Shown here one piece after another: positions 1 through 9,923 of a stretch of DNA of 64,000 bases. The translations under genes and the position numbers were made by a program. Where the stretch lies: NCBI GenBank assembly GCA_964612555.1, contig CAZTBW010000001.1, positions 310,001-374,000 of the forward strand. The letters are read 5' to 3'. Below the pieces are notes generated by a model, which saw only the letters and a list, made by a program, of their open reading frames with translations, was not told where the DNA came from and searched no databases. Every line of letters starts with the position of its first letter. Positions within the stretch are counted from its first letter, which is position 1. The DNA comes from DAOLCO01 sp964612555. GTDB taxonomy: Bacteria > Bdellovibrionota_C > UBA2361 > SZUA-149 > DAOLCO01.

Positions 1-905
1 GTTTCAAGAGATATTTGATTCTGAGCGGCGGAAACTCTCCCAAGCACTCTTGAGAGCTCCCTTGCTCTTGATTCAAGAGAATGAAGCTCTAAAACTTTTT
101 TCCTGCCGGAACTCGCAATCCGCTCTCTTTCTTCATCATTTGAGAGGTAATAGTTAATTTTATCAACCGCATCTAAAACATTACCCTCTTCATACAGCAC
201 CACATCCTCACCATCAACAAAAAGCTCCTCCATACCATTGGAAATCTTCGGGGTTATCATCAGTGCCCCGGAGATCATTCCTTCAAACACCCTGAAATTA
301 AGATCACCTTTTACCGCCTCATTCAGTACAATCTTTGACCTCGCATATACATCAGGAAATGCTCCTTCAGCATAATCAAGTGGAACATGCGCGGAAACTT
401 TCTCAAGAAATGCTTTTCGTCCGGGGTGAAGCTTTTCATCAAGCGTCCCTCTAAAAGAAACCGGAATATCCTTATGAAGAGCCGGTTCTACATTCTGTGT
501 TGCCCAGAGCGGAAACCATGATACCGATGACGCCCCAGCCTTTTCCTTCAAAAGTGAGGGAATATAATCTTTTTGAGCGACCAGGGTATGAGAAAAGGAC
601 TCCAGAAAATACTTGTGCCACTCATAATGGTGATGAATGTCCACTGAAAGAAACACACTGGGACAGGGTGCCTCTTCAATATTTAAAATTGAAGGGTCGG
701 CGCTATCATCATAATACACAATCCGTTCAGGTGTGAAGTCTTGAGGCAGATTCCTGTAGACCTCTTCTATGGTGGAGCTCCAGTTAAATGTCAGATCAAA
801 ACCGGGTCTATACCCTGCGGTAAGCACTCTGTGACCAAGAGACTCCAGTTCCGCTTTAAGCCAGGTATGATTAATCAGAAGAATAGAATAGGATTTCTCA
901 TGCAT
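1..905 (-). CDS. CgeB-type glycosyltransferase, partial (C-terminus beyond window)
   Basis: The gene reads leftwards from an ATG at 905 and is still open at the window edge, giving about 301 residues. The sequence resembles the CgeB / DUF3880 plus Glyco_trans_1_2 family: an N-terminal Rossmann-like half, then a region with an RGTLDEKLHPGRKAFL stretch, a FEGMISGALMITP segment (the usual family pattern of an E before a small-residue run) and a DVVLYEEGN segment typical of the nucleotide-sugar binding half. The start lies only two bases after the stop of the upstream 1246-residue glycosyltransferase, so the two are almost certainly co-translated. Inferred role: sugar transfer in the same surface or flagellar glycan pathway. 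Donor and acceptor cannot be told from sequence. It is the second CgeB-like protein in this operon. Confidence 0.85.
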   Translation of the reverse strand, partial: MHEKSYSILLINHTWLKAELESLGHRVLTAGYRPGFDLTFNWSSTIEEVYRNLPQDFTPERIVYYDDSADPSILNIEEAPCPSVFLSVDIHHHYEWHKYFLESFSHTLVAQKDYIPSLLKEKAGASSVSWFPLWATQNVEPALHKDIPVSFRGTLDEKLHPGRKAFLEKVSAHVPLDYAEGAFPDVYARSKIVLNEAVKGDLNFRVFEGMISGALMITPKISNGMEELFVDGEDVVLYEEGNVLDAVDKINYYLSNDEERERIASSGRKKVLELHSLESRARELSRVLGRVSAAQNQISLE

Positions 906-907
906 GA

Positions 908-3900
908 TCAGACAAGGAGCGCATCAAGTGCCTCTGATTTGGTACCTTCGATCTTCTCAAGAAGCTCACGTGCATTATCATGTTCCGGGTCATACACCAG
1001 AATATTTTTCAGCTCCAATACCGCATCTGAGGTTTTACCCTGAGCATACAAACACCCTGCAAGTGAATACAAGATATTAAGGTCTACAGGTTTATGTTCC
1101 AGATACTCACGAAGGTGCTCTTCGACCGCATCCAGCCTGCGAAGGGTATATCCAAGATCAAGAAGCCCAAGAAGAGCATGGATATTTTCCGGATTTCGCC
1201 TTGCTGACTCAGAAAAATAGTTCCAGGCGTCCTCTAACTGTCCTGAAGAATGAGAACACATACCAAGCCCGGCAAGAGGTACGTCCATTGACGGATGATC
1301 AATAAGTGATTTCTCAAAATATTCAGCGGCAATTTTCCAGTTTCCTTCGGACGCCTCAAGCGCCCCCATTCCTGAAAGCACTCTTGGAGAATGTAAGCCA
1401 TCAGCAATCATCTTTTTAAAGATATTCTTTGCTTCAGATATTTTACCAAGAAAACCGAGTGCTTCAGCTTTCAATATCAAAATCCTGATCTTCGCCTGTT
1501 CTTCAAACTGTTTTTCTGAAAGACAGGCTTCTGCTTTGGAAAACAATTCCTGATATCTTTTTTCGCGTTTAAGGGACTCCAGATGGATTATCTCTTCTCT
1601 ACCACTAAAGAGCACCTGTGCAGGCTCTCCATTAGAGATCGGGTTCACAAACTCGATTTTAGAACCCAGAGAATTTAATGTTTTTATTTCGGTTTCTTCC
1701 TGCAAGGGAACAAGCTTCTTTTCAATTTCCTGTTTTAATTCGAGTGCCTGTTCATCTTCCGGAGAAACCGCAAGTATTCTTTCAATAACGCCACTTGAAG
1801 CACTGTAATTTTCCTGCTTGAAGTAACAGCCCGCAAGACAGTATTGTATAGACATATTATCAGGGTGCAGGCGCAGATAATTTCTCAGAGATCTTTCAAG
1901 TTCCTTGTACTTTCCAAGCTCGTAAGAAGCGTTTACCATATACAACACCACACTTGCATCACCCGGAGACATATCGGATGCCTGTTTGTATAGAATATAC
2001 GCTTTCTCCTTTTCACCTCTTTCCCAAAGTACGGCACCTTTTCCGAGCATGGATTTTACATCTTTTGGGTCAAGCGCCAGTGCCTGAGAGAAGAAAGGTT
2101 CCGCCTCAGAAACAGTTCCCTTGTAATAATATACCGCACCAAGACTTCTGAGTGCCCTTGGATGATCAGGATTCACCTCAATCGCTTTTCTGAACAGCTC
2201 CGCTGCCATATCTGCTTTTCCTGAAGTAAGAGCAATGTCACCTTCTTTACAAAGCGACTCATAACTCAGCGCTTCAGGCATTGCCTCTTGTGGTACCTCT
2301 GCTTCTTGTGGCACCTCTTCTGAAAGAGTAATGATCTGTTCACTTGAAAGCACAATTGGCTCACTCACAAGAGTCTGCTCTTCTGTTTCGATTGCAGACA
2401 ACACTTCATTGTAGAGTTCAGCATGCTTTCTTACAGATGCTTCCCAGGTAAATTTTGAGAAGTGTGCTGCGATTTCATTTCTGTTATCGGCTCCTCGTGC
2501 CATCTCAATTGCACTTCGGATACTTTCTGCCGAATCCGGTGAACAATAGTACGCAAAGTTTTCTGTATACGATCTTGTGGAACCTGAATCACTTACCACA
2601 AGCGGAGTACCATATCTTCCTGCTTCCAGAGTGACCAGCCCCGGTAACTCAAACCAGCTTGGAAGTACATGCATGCCCGCTGCCTGATATGCACTTGCAA
2701 GTTCTTCAGGAGAAAGCCTTTCAAGAAAAATTGTCTTTCCCTTTCGCTTGAAAGATTTGCAAAGCGCCGCATATTCTGCCTGATAGGTAAAGCCACTAGC
2801 TGCAAACACGATCGTATCTTCAGTATCCTCAAGTGCTTTTAAGAGCATTAACTGGTTTTTACGCCATTCAAGCCTGCCCACACAAAAGATAAAATTTTCT
2901 AGCCCGAATTTTTCTCTGAAAAGCTTTCCTCCGTCCCTCTCTTCGGAAACTTCACATCCCAAAGGTATGCTTATCACCTGCTCCAAAGCCGGGTAATCAC
3001 GTATAAGTGATTTTTCTTCACTCTCGCCTGTTGCAATAAGACATTTTGCATTATTTGCACTAAATGAATTGTCCCATGCACCACTTGGAGTAGCCTGACG
3101 TGCCGCATTTTCAAGTTCAAGCCATCTGTCTGCCGGCTGCCCATGCTTTACATAGGCATCAAGTGCGATATACATCTGCGCCATTTGGTTATAGAACTTA
3201 GGCCAATCCTCATACAAGGTCGTTACCACATAAGGAACACCCTTCTCCATACAATCTCTTGCATGAGCTTCTGTCACCTCTTTTATTGCAAAATTAAAGA
3301 GATGTACCAGATCAAATTCTCTTACATCAAGCTTTTCATCAAGGTCTATCCTTACATCAAAGCCCTGCTCCTCAAGCCCTTCAAGAAGGCGCTTCATAAC
3401 AACAGTATCACCACCGGGGTGACTCAGGGCATTCTTTCTGTTTTTCAAAAGAATTCTTGGAAGCGGTTTGCCAAGGGTAATAATGGGCGACTCTTCTTTA
3501 CTGGCTACCTCTTCAACCACTGGCGAAGAAACTAGGTTCGATGTGTTTTCAAGAGATATACTGTTAGAAGATATATCATCAAAAAGTCTTTGATAATTTT
3601 CTGCTGCCTTATTCCTTGTTACATAATTTATCAGCTCATTTTTGACTTCAGACAGTAATGAGGTAACTCCAAGAAGCTCATTAACAGATTTACCAAGAGA
3701 GTTCTCATGATAAACCCCCATTTGGATGGAGTGAGCATCCACCTCAGACATTCCGGTCGAAGCTGAGCGAAGAAAAGGAACCCCCTGAGAAAGCGCCAGA
3801 GAAACAATAGCTCTTCTCTCATTAAGAGAGCTTTGAGAAGTACCATAAAGAACCACCAAGTCAGATGCAGCGATCTGCTCTCTGAACATGGACAAAGTTA

Positions 3901-4648
3901 CACCCGAATCAATCAGGGATATTCTGGAAGTTAAACCTCTCAGCTGAATCTTTTCAACAAAATCTTTAGGAAATTGTGATTCTGCTCCACCTGAAACATA
4001 ACTTTGTGGCGTACGTGTAAGAACAATCCTGAAGGGAGACTGCAATTCCGAAAGAGAATATGCTGCCTGAATTATTTCTTCATACTCGGATTTCATCAGC
4101 CCGGTATCAGGGATAGTAATAAGGGTTTCAGTGTTGTTTCCGGCAGAAGTCTTCTCGTTCAAAGCAAGTGGTAACACCATTTGAGAAATAACTTCTGAAG
4201 AAACACCTCTTTTTAAAAGAGAAAACCTGTCCTGAGCATCAAAAACGATCACTCTGTTTGAGAGAAGTAAAATCTCTCTCATTTCATCAATTGCCAAAGA
4301 CTCAAAAATAACAGAAACGATGGAAACCCCTTTTGCCAAAAGCGCCTTGCAAAGTGAAACGAATGATTCCGTATTCGGATACGGGTACCCCGCAGGGATA
4401 AGCAGAGTATCTCCCTTTGTCATCACTTCCGTAAAAGTTGCATATTCATTATTCTGAATTGAGAAGACATCATTATTTTTTACCAGACGGGCAGACTCAT
4501 AAAAGGCAGCATTTGCACCTTTTTCCAACAGCACTTCAAGCGGAGCTTCCAGGATGGCAGAAAGATCATTAACAAACTGACTGACTCCCCATCGCACTCC
4601 GCGGGGCGAAAGCACATATACCTTTGATGAACGTCCCTGAGTATTCAT
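908..4648 (-). CDS. Giant GT4-family glycosyltransferase with C-terminal TPR repeats
   Basis: 1246 residues. Residues 1-370 form a degenerate glycosyltransferase-like region of unclear function. Residues about 396-750 are a GT4-type glycosyltransferase: a GGDTVVMKRLLEGL N-terminal loop, CVGRLEWRKNQ near 589-599, and a PSWFELPGLVTLEAGRYG acceptor/donor motif near 663-680 with the expected E-x7-E arrangement. A short linker repeats EVPQEA. Two TPR arrays follow, about 797-985 and 1040-1240, with the usual A-LG--Y---G--EA---F--AL--DP spacing. The start at 4648 has AGGAA five bases upstream. It sits eight bases after the preceding gene. GT plus TPR architecture is seen in protein O-glycosylation and flagellin-modification systems. 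The role here is inferred from the nearby fliD/fliS block. Confidence 0.9.
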   Translation of the reverse strand: MNTQGRSSKVYVLSPRGVRWGVSQFVNDLSAILEAPLEVLLEKGANAAFYESARLVKNNDVFSIQNNEYATFTEVMTKGDTLLIPAGYPYPNTESFVSLCKALLAKGVSIVSVIFESLAIDEMREILLLSNRVIVFDAQDRFSLLKRGVSSEVISQMVLPLALNEKTSAGNNTETLITIPDTGLMKSEYEEIIQAAYSLSELQSPFRIVLTRTPQSYVSGGAESQFPKDFVEKIQLRGLTSRISLIDSGVTLSMFREQIAASDLVVLYGTSQSSLNERRAIVSLALSQGVPFLRSASTGMSEVDAHSIQMGVYHENSLGKSVNELLGVTSLLSEVKNELINYVTRNKAAENYQRLFDDISSNSISLENTSNLVSSPVVEEVASKEESPIITLGKPLPRILLKNRKNALSHPGGDTVVMKRLLEGLEEQGFDVRIDLDEKLDVREFDLVHLFNFAIKEVTEAHARDCMEKGVPYVVTTLYEDWPKFYNQMAQMYIALDAYVKHGQPADRWLELENAARQATPSGAWDNSFSANNAKCLIATGESEEKSLIRDYPALEQVISIPLGCEVSEERDGGKLFREKFGLENFIFCVGRLEWRKNQLMLLKALEDTEDTIVFAASGFTYQAEYAALCKSFKRKGKTIFLERLSPEELASAYQAAGMHVLPSWFELPGLVTLEAGRYGTPLVVSDSGSTRSYTENFAYYCSPDSAESIRSAIEMARGADNRNEIAAHFSKFTWEASVRKHAELYNEVLSAIETEEQTLVSEPIVLSSEQIITLSEEVPQEAEVPQEAMPEALSYESLCKEGDIALTSGKADMAAELFRKAIEVNPDHPRALRSLGAVYYYKGTVSEAEPFFSQALALDPKDVKSMLGKGAVLWERGEKEKAYILYKQASDMSPGDASVVLYMVNASYELGKYKELERSLRNYLRLHPDNMSIQYCLAGCYFKQENYSASSGVIERILAVSPEDEQALELKQEIEKKLVPLQEETEIKTLNSLGSKIEFVNPISNGEPAQVLFSGREEIIHLESLKREKRYQELFSKAEACLSEKQFEEQAKIRILILKAEALGFLGKISEAKNIFKKMIADGLHSPRVLSGMGALEASEGNWKIAAEYFEKSLIDHPSMDVPLAGLGMCSHSSGQLEDAWNYFSESARRNPENIHALLGLLDLGYTLRRLDAVEEHLREYLEHKPVDLNILYSLAGCLYAQGKTSDAVLELKNILVYDPEHDNARELLEKIEGTKSEALDALLV

Positions 4649-4656
4649 ATCATTTC

Positions 4657-5256
4657 CTATGATAGTAACTTGCTTAATGATCGAGTATTCATTTCCCTGA
4701 TTTGTTCAAGAGTAGAAAGTACTTTAAGATCAAGAATATCTCCAAGATTCCACCAGGACTGTTGCATCTGGTATGCTTGTACATCAAGGCAGGTTTTTTT
4801 CAATCCTTCAATTATTGCTTCAAACTCCTGCAATTCCATAGAGAATAACTCTTCATCCACCAGATATACCGAGTGGAGCCATCCAACAAATGCATTTAAA
4901 TCATTCAAGGAGCTCGCAAAAGGCTCGTGCCCCTTCTCCTCTTCTCCCTGTTTGAAGAATCTTGAAATCTCTGAGAAGTTATGGTGCATTTCTTCCAGAA
5001 TTGGCTCTACCATTTCGAGACGATTTTTTACAAAATCATTTTTACTACCGGTCACTATATCAAACCTGGACTGATTAAATGATTGAAGTGGCATCATCCA
5101 GTCATTTTCTGAAAGTGGTTCATCGTCTTTGGTTAAAGAAAGAATAATGGCATCAGGATCAATGCTTGATTTAATATACTCCACGAGTTCTCCAACAGTG
5201 CGTAATCTTGAAGCCTCGAAGCTTAATTCACTATTATCAACCATAACTTGCAGCAT
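4657..5256 (-). CDS. Hypothetical protein in glycosyltransferase operon
   Basis: About 199 residues if translated from the ATG at 5256, which has GAGGAAC directly upstream and AGGAG about ten bases away. A second ATG at 5244 is possible. A longer in-frame reading up to 5352 would run deep into the upstream gene and is unlikely. The protein is acidic and predicted mostly helical, with a small N-terminal part (LSFEASRLRTVGELVEYI, SIDPDAIILSLTKDDEPL) that could be a compact alpha/beta fold, then long helices. I see no signal peptide, membrane segment or catalytic motif, and do not recognise the family. It overlaps the 3' end of the GT9-like gene and is followed after eight bases by the giant GT4 gene, so it probably belongs to the same pathway. 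Confidence 0.75.
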   Translation of the reverse strand: MLQVMVDNSELSFEASRLRTVGELVEYIKSSIDPDAIILSLTKDDEPLSENDWMMPLQSFNQSRFDIVTGSKNDFVKNRLEMVEPILEEMHHNFSEISRFFKQGEEEKGHEPFASSLNDLNAFVGWLHSVYLVDEELFSMELQEFEAIIEGLKKTCLDVQAYQMQQSWWNLGDILDLKVLSTLEQIREMNTRSLSKLLS

Positions 5257-6943
5257 GTTCCTCGATCTCCTGTTCCATGTACACATTTGAAAAATGTGAA
5301 AAATATTTCTGAAAACGCCCCAACCTCCTGTCCAGCGTCTGATAAATCTCAAGGGATTGTTCGGTCAGCTTGAAAATATCCTCTCCCCTGAGATTTTCCT
5401 TCTCCATTATAAAGATGCGAATAATTGCTCCGAGAATCGGAAAAGTTAAAGATAATTGCTCTAAAATAGTCTCATATTTAGTCAGTAAGGCACTGATTTC
5501 CTGTAGTTCAGAGGCGGGAGCTGCCTCATCCATTGCCACTTTCCTGAGTTTTAACAGCGTGTTACATGCATCCTGGACTATCCCCCGCATCTCCGAGACT
5601 TCATCATGAAGCTTAAGTTCTTCAGCCGAGAACTGGAGCTCCTGAGGTGCCTGTATTCCTGAAAACTCTTCCTTCCAGAGTACCCGGTATGCAGCCCGTG
5701 CACTTTTAAGGTAGCCTTTTTCATAGCCCCTTGTTCCGCAGTATCCGTTTATCTCCAGAAATTCGAGATATCCATCTTTATCAAAATCAGTACGATACAC
5801 CCGAACCTGTGCGGGAGGGGCTATATCACCGGGTATTTGAATATACCCATCATGCTCCATGGGAGTTTCCAGTCTGAGTCTGGTCAAATATGCCATTAAC
5901 TCCGGGGATATGTAGTCATGACAATCCGGTCTTGAGCAAGGGTAGTTTGGGTTACAGGGGTTACATGAAATCTGAGGCTGTACTACAAAATTGCCTCTGC
6001 TGTAAGGACCCGTCTCAAAACACAGTGCCGAGGCAAGAAACAGTGCAACCACCGGTGTTCCAACTGCCACAGACAAGTGCATGGGACCCGTATCCCCGGT
6101 AACAAGAACATCAGAGTTTTCAAGTACTGCTGCAAGATCATCAACAGAAGTTTTTCCTACCACGCTAAACACTTTTTCGTGAGTAAAGTGCTTACTTACC
6201 TCCTCAATAAGCACTTTTTCGGCAGGAGCACCGGTATAGACTATGTTCGCGTTTAAATCCTCAATGAGATATCTGGTCAATCGTGCAAAATGTTTAGGTG
6301 CCCATTGTCGTTTTTCCTGACTGGCACCTACCTGAATTGCGATAAGAGGATCTTTCTTTTCAAGAAAAGAAGGAGGAAGAAGTGAATTAACCTTTGTTCT
6401 TGCTTCATCGTTCACCGTGTACATCAAGGATTTTGGGTGCTGTCTCACTTCAGCGGCACATCTGAAAATATCAACCAGATTAAGACCATTAAAATCACGA
6501 TTTGAATGATAGACAAATGCCGAAAACAGCATCGCCCAGGGGTCTGCCATCAAACGAAAACCCTCATCATCGGATAGCCAGCCTTTTGTTTTTGGAATAT
6601 TGAGCATCTTTATCAAAAGTGCGGTATAGGCGGAGTTGGACATATTGAGGCAATAATCAAACCCCCTTCCCCGAAACTCATCTACCAGTTTGGATACAAA
6701 TGCAAAAACTTCAACAAGCCCTTCACCTCCCACCGCGATACCCTGAGCAAGAAAATTCATATCAATAGGATAAATTTCATCAATACCGGGAACTCCCTTA
6801 CAGATACCGGCAAATTGCCTGTCTACAAGAATGGTAATGCGGGCATCCGGATTTTCTTTTTTCAAACCAACAATAGTCGGAGAAGACTGAAGTATGTCTC
6901 CCATTCTTGTAAGTGCGATAATAAGAATATTTTTATGCTTCAT
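5237..6943 (-). CDS. GT9-family (heptosyltransferase-like) glycosyltransferase with long C-terminal extension
   Basis: 568 residues. The N-terminus ILIIALTRMGDILQSSPTI is the classic opening of ADP-heptose:LPS heptosyltransferases. GASQEKRQW near 206-214 and VTGDTGPMHLSVAVGTP near 281-297 match the donor-binding half of GT9. A four-cysteine cluster (C327, C330, C336, C341) follows, as in some GT9 relatives with a possible metal site. Residues 350-568 form an extra, mostly helical region of unknown function, so the protein is well beyond the usual 330-350 residues. The ATG at 6943 has GAGG seven bases upstream and overlaps the preceding gene by 11 bases. Acting on LPS or on flagellin are both possible. 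The flagellar neighbourhood favours a decoration pathway outside the LPS core. Confidence 0.88.
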   Translation of the reverse strand: MKHKNILIIALTRMGDILQSSPTIVGLKKENPDARITILVDRQFAGICKGVPGIDEIYPIDMNFLAQGIAVGGEGLVEVFAFVSKLVDEFRGRGFDYCLNMSNSAYTALLIKMLNIPKTKGWLSDDEGFRLMADPWAMLFSAFVYHSNRDFNGLNLVDIFRCAAEVRQHPKSLMYTVNDEARTKVNSLLPPSFLEKKDPLIAIQVGASQEKRQWAPKHFARLTRYLIEDLNANIVYTGAPAEKVLIEEVSKHFTHEKVFSVVGKTSVDDLAAVLENSDVLVTGDTGPMHLSVAVGTPVVALFLASALCFETGPYSRGNFVVQPQISCNPCNPNYPCSRPDCHDYISPELMAYLTRLRLETPMEHDGYIQIPGDIAPPAQVRVYRTDFDKDGYLEFLEINGYCGTRGYEKGYLKSARAAYRVLWKEEFSGIQAPQELQFSAEELKLHDEVSEMRGIVQDACNTLLKLRKVAMDEAAPASELQEISALLTKYETILEQLSLTFPILGAIIRIFIMEKENLRGEDIFKLTEQSLEIYQTLDRRLGRFQKYFSHFSNVYMEQEIEEHAASYG

Positions 6944-9755
6944 CCTGATTCCTCAACTTGTTTATTTGAGAAATTTGTCCTCGTATATGATGCAGAAACA
7001 TCAATTTCTTTTGAGTATCCGAAAGTACCCCCGTAGAGTTTAGAAGGGGCGCAATCAGACCGTCAAGTGTAGGCTCCTCTCCTCTGCTCTGTGCCTGCTC
7101 GCAGAGTTCGTATAATTCCGCGTAGGGTCTTGCAGCAGAAAGCGTTCTGTTCCAGCTATCGTTATTTGATTTACTGGCAAGCTGAGATCCATAATCTGCA
7201 TACACGTATTCAAGAATAGTTTTGATTCTGTGCTCGTACGTGTGCTGGCTAATCACTTTCTGATATGACTTTTCAATATATGCGTTTCTCTCTTCAGGGG
7301 AGGAAAGAAAGTAATTGATTTTATCTCGTAATTCATTTTCAGTTTCAAATGTTGCAATTTCGTCAGGTAAAAAGAGCTCTCCAAGCAAAGTTCTTTGATC
7401 TACCAATTGGAACGCTTTGCAAGCAGCCAATTCAAAAGTACGTGGATTTACAAAATCACCCGTTGGGTCTACCCCGTTTTTTTCATGAGAAGAGTGCAGG
7501 TTCAGATTAATTTCCGAACTGTTAAATATTTTTATATAATCATCTACAGAAATTCGCGCACCTTTTCTTTGCACCATATAAGAGAATGGGAGTACATCAG
7601 GCCATTCCGTCCCCCATATTTTAAAATCGTCTTTTGCGTATTTTGAGAATACATACCGTCGATTGTTATATCCGGCTCCAACAAAAGAAATGGCTGAACC
7701 AAATTCTTTTATTTCTTCTTCAGTTACTGAAATCTTTTTATGCATGCCGGGGTCGCACGCAAGAGGAAGATAATGAACTCTTTTTCCACCAACATCCTTT
7801 ATTCTATCAATGGCGTATCCTTTCTGGATAACAAAGAAATAATCATAATATTTTGCTATCTGCTTCCAGGTAGGAAATCTGTTCACATCTTCCATAAACC
7901 AGTGCACGGTAATAATTCCCTTCTCCCTGCATTTTTCGAGTACTTTGGGAGAAAGCGGTGCCTGAGCAACTGAAATTAATATATCCGTTTTCTTCTCAAG
8001 CGCCACCTGAAGTGCCAGTTCAGACAGTAGTTCGACATACTGGTTTTCCAGAACAGAGCGGGCATCCTGTTTCTTCAGGAACTTTTCAAAAGAAGTAAAA
8101 GAGTTGTAATAAGAAGACAAGTTAATGTAACTGCTTCTGAGCCCCATATTTTCACATGCTCTGTACACATATTCTGCTATTGGAAGACTTCCCCCATACA
8201 GGGGACCAACAATTGCCACCTGGGGATTCAAAGAGGTCAGAAGCTGCCTTGAGTAAATTCTTCGTTTAATCTCTTCTATCTCTTCTCCCAGATAAAAAGG
8301 TGCCGAAGGTAAAATTACAAGCTCGATACTTTCCTGTGAGTTTCTATTTTTAACATACACATCCAGCTCATCCATACATGAGATGAGCTCGATTTTTTCT
8401 TTTGAATACCAGCTTACCGTTTCAAGTATGGAAGCATTTGATTCAAATACCCGTATCTTTTTCCCTGATTCATCACTCAGCATTTCTGCAAAGTACGCAT
8501 CACCAAGCCCTACCATAAGGATCTCCGAAGACGGGTTCAGGAGTGATTTTACTGTTCGTTTTGCCCAGTTTCCCGCAGCTTTTCTTGGTGCGGTTTTATG
8601 GCTCAGACAGACCCCCTCAAATTCAAGAACACTGCCTTCATCAGTGTGGAGGGTAGCAAGTCCCCTGATTTCCTGTGTTGCGCCCTTCTTGCGTTCAGGG
8701 ATATTTGCTGAGGTGTTCTCTTCGGTAGGCGTTTCAGTAACAGTTTCAGTAACGATTGCAAGTTTTTCAGCTCTTGAGGCAGGTGCTTTATTTTCACTGT
8801 TTTGTAAATGACTGTTTTCCAAACGTAATCGGGAAATCTCCTGAAGGAGTTCTTCCGCCTCTTCGGTGCTCCCTTTGAAACTTGCTTTTGCAAGGCGAAT
8901 TGACTCCTCGGCTCGGTCAAGGTCTTTTGTGTTGATTTGTTGTTGTGCCCGTGCGAGCGCTACAAGATACGCGGTATGCGAACCACTCCAGTTACTGCCC
9001 GCTCTATTTTCTTTTGAGGCAATCAGTAAAGAGTGTATTTCGGAAGCTGAGGTCAGGGGGTCGGACACTTTTTCAGCGCCAATTACGTATGCGATAATAC
9101 CATTTTTATAATCAGATACCTCAAAAGGTAGTATCACTTCCTGTTTATAGTTTATCTCAAAACCTGCATGTTCAAGTGCAGTAAAAAACCGCTCCTCATT
9201 GTATGATCTGAGGGCGAGTGTATCTTCTTCGGAAATTTCCTGTTCTTTGCCAAGATATACCTGAAGGCGGATTGTGCCTCCGGCTCTGAGCACTCTTGAT
9301 AATTCAATCAGATACCCAGCCATGACAACTGCCGGCATACTTCCAAGAGCAGCAAATGAAATAGCGATATCTATTTCAGCATTACTGATCTGATCCAGCT
9401 GAGACCCATTACCGAGAACGAGCCGGGCGTTTGATACATCATTCAGAAGTGTTTTTGCGGTAGCTATTGCTTCTTCAGAGACATCGACTCCAACTGCTTC
9501 CTGACACTCACTCGCTACAGTTCTTAATATCCGCCCGACTCCACACCCAAGATCAAGAACTCTGGATTCTTTCAGTTTTTTCTCAGAAATACCATTGGTA
9601 AGAATTTCAAAATCCCTCTGACCCGTACTCCACATTTCTTCATCATTCTTGACCCCATCACTCATCCAGTAGCGATAATCATGGCGCACCCGCTCATCCC
9701 AGTCCTCTTTCATTCGGGACTGAAGTTCTTCCAATGCTCCATCTTGATCGATCAT
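6933..9755 (-). CDS. Bifunctional SAM methyltransferase / CgeB-type glycosyltransferase
   Basis: About 940 residues from the ATG at 9755, which has AGGA ten bases upstream. An in-frame TTG at 9833 is possible but poorly supported. The N-terminal third is a class I methyltransferase with VLDLGCGVGR as motif I and an acidic VGVDVSEE strand end. A short coiled-coil-like linker follows. The C-terminal half is CgeB-like: a glycine-rich MVGLGDAYFAEM start, ITVHWFMEDVNRFPTW, a SFVGAGYNNRR segment, and NPRTFELAACKAFQLVD, the usual donor-binding end of Glyco_trans_1_2. It is the first gene of a five-gene overlapping run and lies just after the fliS terminator. Inferred role: building or methylating a glycan added to a surface or flagellar protein. 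Confidence 0.88.
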   Translation of the reverse strand: MIDQDGALEELQSRMKEDWDERVRHDYRYWMSDGVKNDEEMWSTGQRDFEILTNGISEKKLKESRVLDLGCGVGRILRTVASECQEAVGVDVSEEAIATAKTLLNDVSNARLVLGNGSQLDQISNAEIDIAISFAALGSMPAVVMAGYLIELSRVLRAGGTIRLQVYLGKEQEISEEDTLALRSYNEERFFTALEHAGFEINYKQEVILPFEVSDYKNGIIAYVIGAEKVSDPLTSASEIHSLLIASKENRAGSNWSGSHTAYLVALARAQQQINTKDLDRAEESIRLAKASFKGSTEEAEELLQEISRLRLENSHLQNSENKAPASRAEKLAIVTETVTETPTEENTSANIPERKKGATQEIRGLATLHTDEGSVLEFEGVCLSHKTAPRKAAGNWAKRTVKSLLNPSSEILMVGLGDAYFAEMLSDESGKKIRVFESNASILETVSWYSKEKIELISCMDELDVYVKNRNSQESIELVILPSAPFYLGEEIEEIKRRIYSRQLLTSLNPQVAIVGPLYGGSLPIAEYVYRACENMGLRSSYINLSSYYNSFTSFEKFLKKQDARSVLENQYVELLSELALQVALEKKTDILISVAQAPLSPKVLEKCREKGIITVHWFMEDVNRFPTWKQIAKYYDYFFVIQKGYAIDRIKDVGGKRVHYLPLACDPGMHKKISVTEEEIKEFGSAISFVGAGYNNRRYVFSKYAKDDFKIWGTEWPDVLPFSYMVQRKGARISVDDYIKIFNSSEINLNLHSSHEKNGVDPTGDFVNPRTFELAACKAFQLVDQRTLLGELFLPDEIATFETENELRDKINYFLSSPEERNAYIEKSYQKVISQHTYEHRIKTILEYVYADYGSQLASKSNNDSWNRTLSAARPYAELYELCEQAQSRGEEPTLDGLIAPLLNSTGVLSDTQKKLMFLHHIRGQISQINKLRNQDEA

Positions 9756-9850
9756 ATCCAGATCATCCTGCCTAAAATCACAAAGCTCACCCGCTTGTGC
9801 TATATTCCTATGCACTAGTAGTAGATGCGCCAAAAGCCGGCAGAGACTCG

Positions 9851-9874
9851 AAAAATTGGCTCTTAAAAAGAGCC
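9851..9874 (-). terminator. Rho-independent terminator after fliS
   Basis: GGCTCTT and AAGAGCC form a perfect 7-bp stem with a 3-base loop at 9858-9874. Read on the minus strand it is followed by AATTTTTC. It lies 50 bases beyond the fliS stop and probably ends the flagellar transcript before the glycosyltransferase operon. Confidence 0.75.
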
Positions 9875-9923
9875 TGGCACCTAATTAAATAGTTTTATGG
9901 TCGTAAATTATGTGCTATACAGC

